From Bacteriovoracales bacterium (GTDB taxonomy: Bacteria; Bdellovibrionota; Bacteriovoracia; Bacteriovoracales; Bacteriovoracaceae), in contig JAOMEV010000028.1 of assembly GCA_028346125.1 (NCBI GenBank), positions 1 through 37,419 of the forward strand: a DNA stretch of 37,419 bases, written 5' to 3'. Numbering within the stretch: the stretch's first letter is position 1; each line of letters begins with the position of its first letter. The position numbers and the translations under genes were made by a program. The notes beneath the pieces are model-generated. The model worked only from the letters and a program-made list of their open reading frames with translations. It made no database searches and was not told the origin of the DNA. Positions 16,689-25,720 of the stretch are shown here, one piece after another.

Positions 16689-16964
16689 TTATTTAAAAGA
16701 TTTAACTTCAAATCCGGCCTTCGTCACGGCCTTCATAATTGACTTTTGGGAAAGCTTTTTGCCTTCCTTAAGGATTATCGTACAAAGGCCATTGTCTGGG
16801 TTGATGTCGGCAGATTCCACTTGAGGGTATTTCGTTATATTACCTTTTACCTTCGCAAAACAATCAGGACAAGCCATTCCAGATACAAAAACTTCTATTT
16901 TTTTTGAATCTGCAAAAATGGCTAGAGAAAAAGTTAAAAATAATAATAAAATAATTTTTTTCAT
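16689..16964 (-). CDS. Periplasmic heavy-metal-associated (HMA) domain protein, MerP-like
   Basis: 91 aa with ribosome site GGGAGAA before ATG 16964. Residues 1-18 form a signal peptide (LLLFLTFSLAIFA). A complete HMA fold follows: strand IEVFVSGM, metal loop GMACPDC with Cys32 and Cys35, then the beta-alpha-beta pattern to AGFEVKSFK. It binds Cu(I), Hg(II) or a similar soft metal in the periplasm. No P-type ATPase or mer gene is nearby. The stop abuts repeat G'; the next element in the same orientation, H, lies about 450 bases upstream. Confidence 0.85.
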   Translation of the reverse strand: MKKIILLLFLTFSLAIFADSKKIEVFVSGMACPDCFAKVKGNITKYPQVESADINPDNGLCTIILKEGKKLSQKSIMKAVTKAGFEVKSFK

Positions 16965-17139
16965 TATATTTCTCCCAGTTTTTTATATTTTAACAGAATT
17001 AGGTATTATTTAGTTAAAAAAATTCTTAAAATAGAGGTCCAAAATGTCAAAGGAACTAATTTTTCTTTACAATGTAAAAAGTGTGTCCTCAAGGATTTCA
17101 ACTACTCGTGGTAATGGAAAACAATAAAAAAATAAGGAT

Positions 17140-17409
17140 TTTTCCTAAAGTTAGCGCTTTAAATACCTATCAAAATATATCCTTACCAAAAACTTTTTGC
17201 TATTAAAAGAACAGCGGACCGTAAACCAACGGTAAGTGTACTCAGCACAAATGCGACGAGGATCGGGGGTATCTGGTGGGAAGGAATCCAAAATATAATA
17301 ACGATCTCTGCAGTTTAAAGAGAAGCCCAGAAACCTGCAGCGGAAGGCCGCGACCAATCGGATGAGACGATTGCTATAGAAGGATTGCTAAACTTCAAAG
17401 GTGGCAACA
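17140..17409. other. GC-rich gene-less stretch, probable gene debris
   Basis: Base composition rises to about one half G+C here, as in the foreign cassettes, but no frame has start, ribosome site and length. One plus-strand frame (about 17210-17350) reads a Cys-rich pattern including TNGKCTQHKCDEDRGYLVG and DLCSLKRSPETCSG without a start codon. It directly follows the 3' end of repeat H when read on the minus strand. Best guess: remains of a cassette gene. Confidence 0.35.
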
Positions 17410-17581
17410 AGGTTAGGAAAAACAAAGCACATTTTTTCTCCACCCTACACGACTCATTCATCGAATTTTTTTCAAAAAACCTGAAACAGGTCAAGAAAAA
17501 ACCTCTAGGAGCGTCCCTATTTCGCAACATACGTGCCAGGACACCTCGTTTTACCTTAAATAAGACGAACCTATATTAACA
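17410..17581 (-). repeat. Structured repeat, copy H (minus, well conserved)
   Basis: Complete copy. On the minus strand it carries a consensus sigma-54-like pair, CTGGCACG-TATG-TTGC (CGTGCCA 17532-17538; GCAA 17524-17527). The 3' end on the plus strand reads GGTTAGGAAAAACAAAGC. It lies 5'-to-5' with copy I; the motif CCTCGCAGAATCA (17617-17629) lies between them. Confidence 0.8.
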
Positions 17582-17660
17582 GCCTTCATACCTTCTTGAC
17601 TCTTTAAACCCAATTTCCTCGCAGAATCATTAGTTTTTGTGAAATAATCAATGACCACCT

Positions 17661-17805
17661 TTAAGAGAAGTTTGTCTTAATTAAGGGAAAACTAGGTGTC
17701 CTGGCACGTATGTTGTGAAATGGGCGCTAAAGTTTTATGGAAAATATTCGATAAATGAGTAGAAGATGGTAGAGAAAAAAGGGTGTTTTTTTTTCTTACC
17801 CTTCA
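17661..17805 (+). repeat. Structured repeat, copy I (plus, shortened)
   Basis: TTAAGAGAAGTTTGTCTTA, then TGGCACG (17702-17708) and TTGT (17713-17716). About 25 bases in the H2 region are deleted. Then ATTCGATAAATGAGTAG and a T-rich 3' end. It precedes the GST-like gene in the same orientation. Confidence 0.7.
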
Positions 17806-17845
17806 CTTAGGCTTTCGCTTTTAATAGGGAGGTTAAAACTAAAAA

Positions 17846-18673
17846 ATGATTTTTCCACCTAAATTTAAAGTTGATGACATTTCCATTCCACACCTTGTGA
17901 CGATTCCCTATTCACATTATTGTGAACTGGCGAGATGGGCCTTAGATATAAGCAAAACAGAATATAGAGAAATGAAATACCTTCCAGGTTACCACATAAA
18001 TATAGTGGGAAAACTTCGAAAAAGGAAAGAGGATAGATCAAGCTCAAGCTTTGCAGGTCAGGAAAGTCATCAACATGAAGGGCGAAGGAAGTTTTCGGTT
18101 CCCCTCGTGGCCATGCCTGATGGGAGGATTTTAAAAGATAGCTGGGAAATCCTTGAGAAATTTGTTGGACAAGTTGATCCTTATTGGAAAAATTTATTGG
18201 ATAATAAGTTGGGAATTGCCCTTAGGCAAATGGGTTATTTTCATTTTCTCGACCCAGAAAATAAGTCGATGCTTGATAATATTTTAAGGCAGACAACGAT
18301 TGCTGAGAGAATATATTGGCTCTTTTTTGGGGGTTTTATTAAGAAGGCCATGTATAAACTTATGGCCATTAGTAAGGATAATATTGAAGAATCAAAGAAA
18401 ACCATTTTTGATATATTTGATGAAGCTAGTGAAAGAATTAAATCTAACCCAAGTTCAATAACCAAAGAGTCTTATTTTACTCCAACCGATTTAGCATTTT
18501 GTGCTCTGGGGAGTATTGCTGTTTTCCCCCAAAATTTTTCCGGGAATGTCATCCATATGGGAAATATTGAAGACTTCCCAACTGAATATCAAAACTTAAT
18601 TCAGCATTGTAGAGAAACAGAGGCCGGAAAATTTATCCTAAGTAGTTATAAAATGAAAAGGTTAATAACTTAA
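17846..18673 (+). CDS. Glutathione S-transferase-like protein, 275 aa
   Basis: The N-terminal 110 residues look like a thioredoxin-fold GST domain: HLVTIPYSHYCELARWALD (about 16-34, with Cys26 near the active-site turn), then YLPGYH, a variable charged loop, VPLVAMPDGRILKDSWEIL (the cis-Pro/DG..L.dS..I pattern). The helical C-terminal domain spans about 120-270. It may conjugate or detoxify electrophiles. It is longer than usual in the loop near 57-80. It lies between repeats I and J, all in plus orientation. The nearest purine-rich ribosome site (GGGAGG, 17827) is somewhat far from the ATG. Confidence 0.7.
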   Translation: MIFPPKFKVDDISIPHLVTIPYSHYCELARWALDISKTEYREMKYLPGYHINIVGKLRKRKEDRSSSSFAGQESHQHEGRRKFSVPLVAMPDGRILKDSWEILEKFVGQVDPYWKNLLDNKLGIALRQMGYFHFLDPENKSMLDNILRQTTIAERIYWLFFGGFIKKAMYKLMAISKDNIEESKKTIFDIFDEASERIKSNPSSITKESYFTPTDLAFCALGSIAVFPQNFSGNVIHMGNIEDFPTEYQNLIQHCRETEAGKFILSSYKMKRLIT

Positions 18674-18768
18674 AAACTAAAAAGTCCGCCACGAATAGTG
18701 CAATATTTGCAATGATGCCATTCCGAGAGCATATCCAAACTTGTGAAATTAATATCGTCATTTTTATG

Positions 18769-18917
18769 TTTAATAGAAGCGCGCTTTGGCATGTATGTTT
18801 CGAAATGGGGCGGTACTTAAAGGGTTATGTTTTTCGCTTTTAAGAAATTTTGTAAAATAATTGATGAATGAGTCGTGTAGAGGAAAGAAAAAACGTGCTT
18901 TATTTTTCCTAACCTTT
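18769..18917 (+). repeat. Structured repeat, copy J (plus)
   Basis: The 5' part is shortened (TTTAATAGAAGCGCGC). Core TGGCATG (18787-18793) and TTTC (18798-18801), arms CTTAAAG/CTTTTAAG, then GATGAATGAGTCGTGTAG and CGTGCTTTATTTTTCCTAACC. It is convergent with the MMPL gene. Confidence 0.75.
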
Positions 18918-18978
18918 TTTTTACTTCAGACCTTATTTCGAAATATATTAAGATTTGGATAAAAATTAATTTCTGGTT

Positions 18979-21087
18979 TTAGGAGCTTTCTTTTAGGATC
19001 CAAAAATCTCCTAAAAGTGAGAGTGAAAGACCAAAGGCAAGATAAAGGCCGAAAAATTTCATAGGAACAAAGCTCACAAATACAAAAAGAAGACAACAAA
19101 AAATAACAAAAAGTGAGATTTCGAGGGATGCTTTTCCTTTCTCTTTAAGTCCTAATTTTATTGAAGAACCTTGTGATGAAAAAATGTAGTGGATGGCATT
19201 ATCACCTGTAAGGCCTATAAGAACAATAATAAGCATAGAGTTCGTTAGGGACAATGGTATTTGAAAATACCCTAAAAGACCAATCATAACAATAGGCCCC
19301 CAAAAGGCACTATAAAGAATTTTTGGTTTAAATGATGGTAAAATAAAATAAATAAGTCCACTGATAATAAGGTTAACCAGAAGAATTACAATAATAATAC
19401 CTCTAAAAAGATGGTCTAGAACTTTAAAAGTAAACTCTTCATAAAGAACTGGAGTGCCGACCGGTCGACAAAGATCTTTGCATGTAGATCTTATGAAATT
19501 AAGAAGCTCTTTTAACCATTTGAGTTCCATTTTTTTTAAAAGGACATAAGATCTTACTTTATTATTCCCATGAAAAAAATTGTATTCGATTGATTTTTCT
19601 AAAATGGTTCTTACTTGATTTTTAAGATCAGGAGGAAGAGAGTTTTCTAAATCAGTCACATTATCATTAAAGTTTAAAATTGCTATGATCCCTTTATGTT
19701 TATTAAGTTTTTTTAGGATAATAGCTTCCTCTTTTGGATTAATGTTTTTGTCAAAAATGAGAGAAAGTTGTCCACTCCAACCTCTAGACTTTTTTAAATA
19801 ATCAATTGCCTTGGTACTTGGATGATCTTTTCCAAAATTTTTTGATGGTGACTCATCAATAGTAATTTTTGTTATCCCAAAAAAGCTCAAAAGAAATAAA
19901 ATAAAAAATGATCTTTTTAAAAAGTGTGGAAGTTCCTTTTCTGAAAACTTTTGAACCCATTTTAGTCGGCCTGCTTTTTCGGAGTCGACTAAGTCGAGGG
20001 AACCTTTTAAAAAACTAGGTAAAATAAAAAAAAGAACGATCCATTCTAATAACACACCAATTCCGCACCAAAGACCAAATTCACGAATAATTTCAAGAGG
20101 TGAAAAAATAAGTGCGCCATAACCGATAAGGGTTGTTAGGCTTGTAAAAAAACAGGGGTTAATTAGTTTTTTAAAACTTTCTTTTTTAAGTTCAGGGTTT
20201 TGAGTTTGAAAATGGAGAAGAAAAAAGTAATCCTGGATACCACTAAGACAGACAAGAAGAAAAATAGAACTTGATAGCATTGTTAAAGGAACTTTAAAAA
20301 AGGACATAAGTCCAAAAAGAACCCCTCCAACGGCCACAAGAGAACTAACCATATAAAAACCAGTTGACCACTTTCCTGAAAAGTATCTGACTGTAAAAAG
20401 GAGTATCAAAAGAATGATATAATTAATTTTCCCATCATTTTTATAGGCCTGGGATATATAGAGATCTCCACTTGACTTACCTGTAAGGTGAATTTGGTAA
20501 TCCGGGTTCTTCTTTTTAAAGCTAAGTATTTCCTTTTCAAAAAAATCCATGACCTTTTTAGACGAAAGGCCTTCTTTTTTAAAATTAATAAATACCAAAA
20601 TGTCTTTTCCCTTTAGATCTGTAAGGACACCCTTCCATGGTGTTTTCAAAAGAGGAGAGGGCCTTGGATTTTTGTTTTGAAAACCACAATCGAGTCCAAA
20701 AATGGGGCCATTTCGTAATTTGTTCCTAAATACCATTGGCCTATGAAGGTCCAAGGGATTAAGGATATTTTGAATGAGGGGGTGTTCACTTGCCAAAGTA
20801 TCAAACCAATCCCTAAAAAGGCAATAATCCTTATCAGAGAGAAATGTTTCATTTTTTTTAGAAAGAATAAGAGCAAGGCCTGGATCAACCATAAACTCTT
20901 TTTCAAATTCTTTTAATGTTTGAACACTTTTAAAAAAGGAAGGGTCCAGGTCTTTTTGCCCTTTAAATTCTAGGAACTTAGTTTGATAAAAACAAAAAGA
21001 TAAAAAAAAGAGAAAACTAATTCTAACGAAGTTTTTATAACTGTAAATCTTGTCAAAAAATGTTGGTAAGATATGAGAAGGTTTCAT
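18979..21087 (-). CDS. MMPL/RND-type lipid exporter
   Basis: 702 aa from ATG 21087, overlapping the end of the KAS III gene (a TTG at 21093 is also possible). Two repeats of one helix, a periplasmic domain of ~170-200 aa and about five helices make 12 membrane segments, the layout of MMPL/HpnN-type half-size RND proteins. TM4 contains CLSGIQDYFFLL and TM10 contains LIGLTGDNAIHYIF, each with an acidic residue at the proton-relay position. It is expected to move a lipid or lipid-like product out of the inner membrane. Coupling to KAS III implies export of that pathway's product. Confidence 0.8.
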   Translation of the reverse strand: MKPSHILPTFFDKIYSYKNFVRISFLFFLSFCFYQTKFLEFKGQKDLDPSFFKSVQTLKEFEKEFMVDPGLALILSKKNETFLSDKDYCLFRDWFDTLASEHPLIQNILNPLDLHRPMVFRNKLRNGPIFGLDCGFQNKNPRPSPLLKTPWKGVLTDLKGKDILVFINFKKEGLSSKKVMDFFEKEILSFKKKNPDYQIHLTGKSSGDLYISQAYKNDGKINYIILLILLFTVRYFSGKWSTGFYMVSSLVAVGGVLFGLMSFFKVPLTMLSSSIFLLVCLSGIQDYFFLLHFQTQNPELKKESFKKLINPCFFTSLTTLIGYGALIFSPLEIIREFGLWCGIGVLLEWIVLFFILPSFLKGSLDLVDSEKAGRLKWVQKFSEKELPHFLKRSFFILFLLSFFGITKITIDESPSKNFGKDHPSTKAIDYLKKSRGWSGQLSLIFDKNINPKEEAIILKKLNKHKGIIAILNFNDNVTDLENSLPPDLKNQVRTILEKSIEYNFFHGNNKVRSYVLLKKMELKWLKELLNFIRSTCKDLCRPVGTPVLYEEFTFKVLDHLFRGIIIVILLVNLIISGLIYFILPSFKPKILYSAFWGPIVMIGLLGYFQIPLSLTNSMLIIVLIGLTGDNAIHYIFSSQGSSIKLGLKEKGKASLEISLFVIFCCLLFVFVSFVPMKFFGLYLAFGLSLSLLGDFWILKESS

Positions 21088-21089
21088 CT

Positions 21090-22079
21090 TCAATAAATTA
21101 AATGAAAAAGCCCTAAAGTGATACCAGCTCCGGCCCCCATTAGAACGACGTTGTCCCCTCTTTTTATTCTTTTTTCTAAAATGGCCTCATGAAGAGCGAA
21201 GGGAATGGATGCTGCAACAAGATTTCCTCTATTTTGAATATTAATAAAATATTTTTCTTCCGGAATTTTAAGTTTTCTTCTTACAATTCCAAGCCCTAGA
21301 AGACTTGCCTGATGGGGGATAACCATTTGAATTTTATCCATGGTTAATTGACTTCTATCCATAAACCTTGCGTACATGGACTCAATGTGCTTTGACCCTA
21401 ATTTATGGATTTGATGGCCATCCATTTTAAAAAGAAAACGTTTATCATCAACACTTTCCGCAACTTTTGGAGGTAAAACGCTCCCCCCTGCAGGAATTTC
21501 AGCGAAATGGATCCCTTGACTATAAGTTTCATATTCAGAATGAAGCATGAAAGAGCTTTGAGACGCTTCAAGAATAAAACAAACTGCTCCATCCCCTAAA
21601 ACAAAGCTCGACTCAGGTGTATCCCAATTGAGACCCACACTTGGTCTTTCAGAAGAAACGATGGCCACTCTTTTATACTGGCCAGCTTGAACTAAAGTGC
21701 TAGCAACATCGAGTGCCTTAAAAAAACTAAGACAAGTACAGTCAATGTCAAAGGCCATTGTGTGAGAAGGAAGATTTAGTTCATGATGAATAAGAACGCT
21801 ATTATGAGGAATCGGTTTATCATAAGTTCCGCTCGCAGAAATCAAGAGATCAAGAGAATCAAGATCGAGTGAAGCTTTTTTTAAAGCATTTTTTACAGCA
21901 TGGGCCGCCATTTCTGCGATACTTTCCTCTTTAGAAAAATACCTTGTATAAACTCCGATTTTAGAAATAATTTTTTGGGGATCATAACCATGCTTTTTCG
22001 CCAATTCAACAGTTTCTACTCTTTCTTTAGGGAGGTAGGTTCCTGATGATATTAGTCGAACATAACGTTTTTGAATCAT
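21090..22079 (-). CDS. 3-oxoacyl-ACP synthase III family (KAS III / FabH-OleA-like)
   Basis: 329 aa from ATG 22079 (GGAG four bases upstream); an ATG three codons earlier would leave almost no ribosome spacing. The catalytic triad is visible: Cys116 in DIDCTCLSFF, His256 in IPHQAS and Asn286 in NRGNLVAAS. The C-terminus VVLMGAGAGITLGLF is typical. It condenses an acyl thioester with malonyl-ACP or a second acyl chain. Housekeeping FabH is usually beside fab genes; here the neighbours are an MMPL exporter, a Rieske oxygenase and a hydrolase, so a dedicated secondary pathway is likely. It is translationally coupled to the exporter. Confidence 0.88.
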   Translation of the reverse strand: MIQKRYVRLISSGTYLPKERVETVELAKKHGYDPQKIISKIGVYTRYFSKEESIAEMAAHAVKNALKKASLDLDSLDLLISASGTYDKPIPHNSVLIHHELNLPSHTMAFDIDCTCLSFFKALDVASTLVQAGQYKRVAIVSSERPSVGLNWDTPESSFVLGDGAVCFILEASQSSFMLHSEYETYSQGIHFAEIPAGGSVLPPKVAESVDDKRFLFKMDGHQIHKLGSKHIESMYARFMDRSQLTMDKIQMVIPHQASLLGLGIVRRKLKIPEEKYFINIQNRGNLVAASIPFALHEAILEKRIKRGDNVVLMGAGAGITLGLFHLIY

Positions 22080-22102
22080 TGTCTCCATCCTTGAAAACTA
22101 AG

Positions 22103-22137
22103 ATTATACTTTATCGCAGGGCCAAAAATAGTGTCAA
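22103..22137 (-). promoter_or_regulatory. Candidate promoter for the KAS III-MMPL operon
   Basis: Minus strand: perfect -35 TTGACA (22132-22137). TATAAT (22103-22108) lies 23 bases away, too far for standard spacing; GATAAA at 16 bases is the better-spaced -10. One of the two is probably used. Confidence 0.35.
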
Positions 22138-22198
22138 TAAAAACCCAAAATGTTGAGATTTTGTACTAGGCCAGTTAAACTTTAAGGAAGGAGAAAAA

Positions 22199-23077
22199 AT
22201 GTCCATAGATTTGCATTTGTTTGATGGAGGCCATTGTACTCATCTTGAAAGAATGGCCATTAGATCTGGACGCTTTTGTAAGGCCAAATTTCCGGCCATG
22301 TTTGCTCTTATTATTCATCCAAGGCTTGGTCCCATACTTTATGATACGGCCTACTCAAATCGTTTTTTCAAAGAAACGAGAGCATTCCCTAAGTCCATTT
22401 ACGCAAAAATGACGCCAGTCTTCATAAACGATCAGGATACTGCTATTAGCAAGCTAAAAAACTTTGGCCTATCCCCTGGCGATATTAAGTACATTTTAAT
22501 CTCTCATTTTCATGCAGATCATATTGGCGCTTTAAAGGACTTTCCCAAAGCTCATTTTATTTGCTATGGAGAGGCCTATGAATCCATAAAAAACAAAAAG
22601 GGATTAAGTGCACTTATTAAGGGTTTTTTACCTGGACTTCTTCCAACGGATTTTGATCAAAGAGTTTTTTATATTGATGAAAACAAAAATAAGTCCGTAA
22701 AACCTCCACTATTTTTGGCGAAACACTTTTCTTGCCACTCACTTTTTGGGGATGATTCTTTTTTTGCAGTCAAATTACCTGGGCACGCACCTGGCCAGAT
22801 GGGGCTCTACATCGAAACTCAACAAGGTCCTTTTTTTCTTATCGCTGATAGTTGTTGGATGAGTGAATCCTATAAAAAAAAGTGTCCTCCCAGTCGCTTA
22901 AGTCGCCTTATCAATCACCATCAAAAATCTTATTATCAAACTTTATCTTCTCTGCATGAGATTTATAAAGGGCCTGATAAAATTCAAATAATACCTTCCC
23001 ACTGTGGCCAAAAATTTTTAGAACACGTGAAAAAAACCCATATAGAACCGTCCCAACTAAATGGAGTTCGCCATTGA
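22199..23077 (+). CDS. Metallo-beta-lactamase-fold hydrolase (lactonase-like)
   Basis: 292 aa with an excellent ribosome site (GGAAGGAG, 5 bases from ATG). The metal motif HFHADH is at 103-108; further ligands are in LPGHAPGQMGL (His), IADSCW (Asp) and IPSHC (His), so a dinuclear zinc site is complete. Overall order and length fit the N-acyl-homoserine-lactonase-like branch. Likely role: hydrolysing a thioester, lactone or ester intermediate of the cluster's pathway. It is the first gene of a two-gene plus-strand operon, overlapping the next by 4 bases. Confidence 0.85.
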   Translation: MSIDLHLFDGGHCTHLERMAIRSGRFCKAKFPAMFALIIHPRLGPILYDTAYSNRFFKETRAFPKSIYAKMTPVFINDQDTAISKLKNFGLSPGDIKYILISHFHADHIGALKDFPKAHFICYGEAYESIKNKKGLSALIKGFLPGLLPTDFDQRVFYIDENKNKSVKPPLFLAKHFSCHSLFGDDSFFAVKLPGHAPGQMGLYIETQQGPFFLIADSCWMSESYKKKCPPSRLSRLINHHQKSYYQTLSSLHEIYKGPDKIQIIPSHCGQKFLEHVKKTHIEPSQLNGVRH

Positions 23078-24084
23078 AAACACAAGAAATCTACAATAAA
23101 GCTTGGTTCTCATTAGGGTTTTCAAAAGAATTAAAAAAAGGGAAACTACTCCAAAAAATTCTTTTGGAAACACCAATAGTTTTGTGGAGGGATGAAAAAG
23201 GAAAGGCCCATGCTTTTTTAGATAGATGCCCCCATCGCCATATGCCTTTAAGTACTGGAAGAGTTAAAAAAGGCAGTTTAAGGTGCCGTTACCACGGATG
23301 GGCCTTTAACAATACGGGTTCTTTAATAGAAGTACCAGGGCTTGAAAAGGGGAAGGGACCTTCTTGCACACTTAAAAAATTTGAAATTTTTGAAAAGGAA
23401 CAATTTTTGTGGGTTTATGGTGATCCAAGTGAAAAGCCTCCCTATGGACCTCCGAACCTTCTTCCTAAAAACAAAATGTTTAGGCTAAATACAAAATATA
23501 ATTTTGAAGGAGGACTTTTTGACGTTCTTGAAAACTTCTTAGATCCAACCCACACCCACTTTGTCCATAAAACACTTTTAAGGCTTTCCAAAACACGTAA
23601 AAGAATTTCAACAAAAATTTTACACCATGAAGATGGCGTTCAAGCAGTGTATTTTGATGAAGGAGAAGAAGCGAATATCTTTGCTAAAACTTTTGGAAAA
23701 AAAATAGATAAAACATCGGGACGTTTTCGCTCACCAAATATTGTTGTTTTAGATTATTTAGAAGGGGAAAAATTAAAAGCAAGAATCATTCTCCACTTTA
23801 CTCCAAAAACATCAGAAAAAGTTGAGATGGGGGGGTCTTTACTTGTTAAAGGCCATAAATTTCTTTTTTTCCCTATAATGCCTTTTTTAAAACTCATGTT
23901 AAAAAAACTCCTAAAAGAAGATCGATTGATTATTCAAGAAAAATACTCTCATGAAAAATTATTTCCGACTAAAGACATTTATAAAAGCACAGAAGCCGAT
24001 CTTTTGGGCCCAACCATTAAAAAATGGCTTTTAAAAGGGCCTAGGCCAACCATCAAAGAAAAACAAAGGGAGATTTGGCTTTAA
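23074..24084 (+). CDS. Rieske non-heme iron oxygenase, alpha subunit type
   Basis: 336 aa. Start TTG 23074 overlaps the TGA of the hydrolase gene, with GGAG nine bases upstream, so translation is coupled. The Rieske 2Fe-2S cluster is formed by Cys52-x-His54 and Cys71-x2-His74 (CPHR..., CRYHGW). The catalytic iron site is ENFLDPTHTHFVH with Asp157, His160 and His165. It probably hydroxylates or desaturates a lipid-like substrate using O2. Ferredoxin and reductase partners are not in the window. It converges with the GNAT-like gene, with only one base between them. Confidence 0.9.
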   Translation: MKTQEIYNKAWFSLGFSKELKKGKLLQKILLETPIVLWRDEKGKAHAFLDRCPHRHMPLSTGRVKKGSLRCRYHGWAFNNTGSLIEVPGLEKGKGPSCTLKKFEIFEKEQFLWVYGDPSEKPPYGPPNLLPKNKMFRLNTKYNFEGGLFDVLENFLDPTHTHFVHKTLLRLSKTRKRISTKILHHEDGVQAVYFDEGEEANIFAKTFGKKIDKTSGRFRSPNIVVLDYLEGEKLKARIILHFTPKTSEKVEMGGSLLVKGHKFLFFPIMPFLKLMLKKLLKEDRLIIQEKYSHEKLFPTKDIYKSTEADLLGPTIKKWLLKGPRPTIKEKQREIWL

Positions 24085-24085
24085 C

Positions 24086-25237
24086 TTAAAGATTTTTCTT
24101 AAGCATAAAGGGAATAACAATTTTGTTAGCAATTGTTCCTATGACCCACCAAGGAATTTTTTGACGGAGAGAAAGGTGTCTAAACATAACCCCATTAAAT
24201 TCCAAAAAAGAACGGCAGCCCCTTAATTGTTTGTAACGAGCAACTCCAGCACTACAGTTCGTTACGGCCTTATAACGCTTACCTCCTTCAATCATTCCCA
24301 AATAGGCCAAGCGATAAAGACCTAATTCTTCAGGTAATTCTGTGTCATACCCAGCTAATGGACCTGTGACAACACCATTTATGTGAAAAGTTCCGCTCAC
24401 AGAATCAATCCGTCCCGATTTTTTGTGACCTACGATATTCCACAATTTTTTATCTCTTACATGTTTCATAAAACGAGTTGAAAACTGCGGATTAAAAGCA
24501 GAGTACTTCCCAACATAAAGAATTCGGTAAAGTTCAGTGACTCTTTCTAAATCTTCTTCACTCATCTCCTTCCCCCCAACAAACTGGTAGGATTCTTTTT
24601 CTTCCATTCTTTTTTTATGTTTTAAGTCACTTTTAACATCTCTTTTTTGCCAGGCTTTTTTATCATCCTTGTCCATAATATGAACTCTTCTGGAGAAAAT
24701 CATTTTACACCCGGCATCTTTAAGCCAATCGTGTAGTTGTTTACGAAGACCGAGGTCTATAGATCTAAACATGACCGCATAATGAGGGAACTTTTTAAGA
24801 AGGGCCTTTAAAATCCTCTGGGATTGATTTTTGTTTAAAGGTGGGTAAAGATTTGTTGAAAGAAGCCAATTATTAACCATCACACATTGATTAAGCTTCC
24901 CCCACCAACAAATGGTTCTAAGAGGTGCTAAAATCATTTTGGAAAAAAGTTGATTCAATTTTCCAAGATGCCTGATTTCATCGTAAGTATATTCTATGTA
25001 ATGACTAATTGGTGCACAAACATAAGAATTATCATAACCTCTCGATCCCACTGTGAATGGAAGAACGACCTGATCACAAATAAGGATATAAAGATCTGTA
25101 TCAACATTTTTTATAAAACTTTTTGTCCCTTCTCTTAAAAGAGGTTCCAAATACTTTTTAGCATAATCTCCCTCTTCCGTTTTCGGCCAAGGAATAGAGT
25201 CAATATCTTTTGAAGAATAGAAAAAAACACCATTCAT
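24086..25237 (-). CDS. GNAT-like acyltransferase (FemAB/GNAT fold), 383 aa
   Basis: The C-terminal half (about 225-350) shows an N-acyltransferase-like order: ERVTELYRILYVGKYSAFNP, then strands around IDSVSGTFHI, GLYRLAYLGMIEGGKRY, and CSAGVARYKQLRGCRSFLEF, where SAGVARYKQLRG matches a conserved acyl-CoA/amino-acyl-fold segment. The N-terminal half is unknown. No Cys/His triad is present. It may transfer an acyl chain to an amine, which would fit a KAS III/ATP-grasp pathway. A decayed paralogue of its C-terminal half lies directly upstream and overlaps by 4 bases. Confidence 0.6.
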   Translation of the reverse strand: MNGVFFYSSKDIDSIPWPKTEEGDYAKKYLEPLLREGTKSFIKNVDTDLYILICDQVVLPFTVGSRGYDNSYVCAPISHYIEYTYDEIRHLGKLNQLFSKMILAPLRTICWWGKLNQCVMVNNWLLSTNLYPPLNKNQSQRILKALLKKFPHYAVMFRSIDLGLRKQLHDWLKDAGCKMIFSRRVHIMDKDDKKAWQKRDVKSDLKHKKRMEEKESYQFVGGKEMSEEDLERVTELYRILYVGKYSAFNPQFSTRFMKHVRDKKLWNIVGHKKSGRIDSVSGTFHINGVVTGPLAGYDTELPEELGLYRLAYLGMIEGGKRYKAVTNCSAGVARYKQLRGCRSFLEFNGVMFRHLSLRQKIPWWVIGTIANKIVIPFMLKKNL

Positions 25238-25639
25238 ATTTTAACACTCCCAAAAAAAAGTCTGGTTAATCTTTGAAGAGTCCTCCACATAATGTTTTGT
25301 TTTAGTGGAAGATGTTCAATATACTCTATAAATTTTTGGTAACCCCTTCCCATTTTATATTTTTCAGCACCTAAACTTCCATGATAAAGAAGTTTCTTTT
25401 CCATACATTCATTTGCGATAATTCCGTTTAAAATAGGATAAATTCTATTCCTTCTAGAAAGGTCCGTTCGAAGGCCACAAAAGGGAACATTGATGATATT
25501 CCCTTCCCTAACTAATCCAAACATACCAATAATTTCTTTGTTTTTTTTCAAAAAGACAAACGGCGACTCCCACCATCTGGTTTACCTTCAAAAACCGAGA
25601 GTCCCTAAATATTTGAGTTTTTTTTATAAAATCATTCAC
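25234..25639 (-). pseudogene. Frameshifted paralogue of the GNAT-like gene
   Basis: From GTG 25639 the frame reads VNDFIKKTQIFRDSRFLKVN, then breaks. After removing one base (near 25575-25580) it continues WWESPFVFLKKN..., GMFGLVREGNIINVPFCGL, IYPILNGIIANECMEKKLL, HGSLGAEKYKMGRGYQKFIE to the stop. The length, 406 bases, is 135 codons plus one base. It aligns with the C-terminal half of the next gene (Y...I, S.G...YK..RG...F.E). An intact 105-aa frame could still start at TTG 25551, but half a fold is unlikely to work. Read as a duplicated and decayed gene, or a sequencing error in one base. Confidence 0.6.
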
Positions 25640-25720
25640 TAGTAAAAAATTTTATCTCAATAAAGTACATTTAAACAATAAAATAAGAATGTTCTAAAGC
25701 ACTCGGATTAATAAGGATTT

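Noticed and set aside
17385-17579. Plus-strand 64-aa frame
   Set aside because: It is the translated repeat copy H.
22153-22181. TTGAGA-17-TAAACT as promoter of the hydrolase gene
   Set aside because: The implied transcription start would fall in the ribosome site, leaving no leader for a gene with a strong Shine-Dalgarno sequence.
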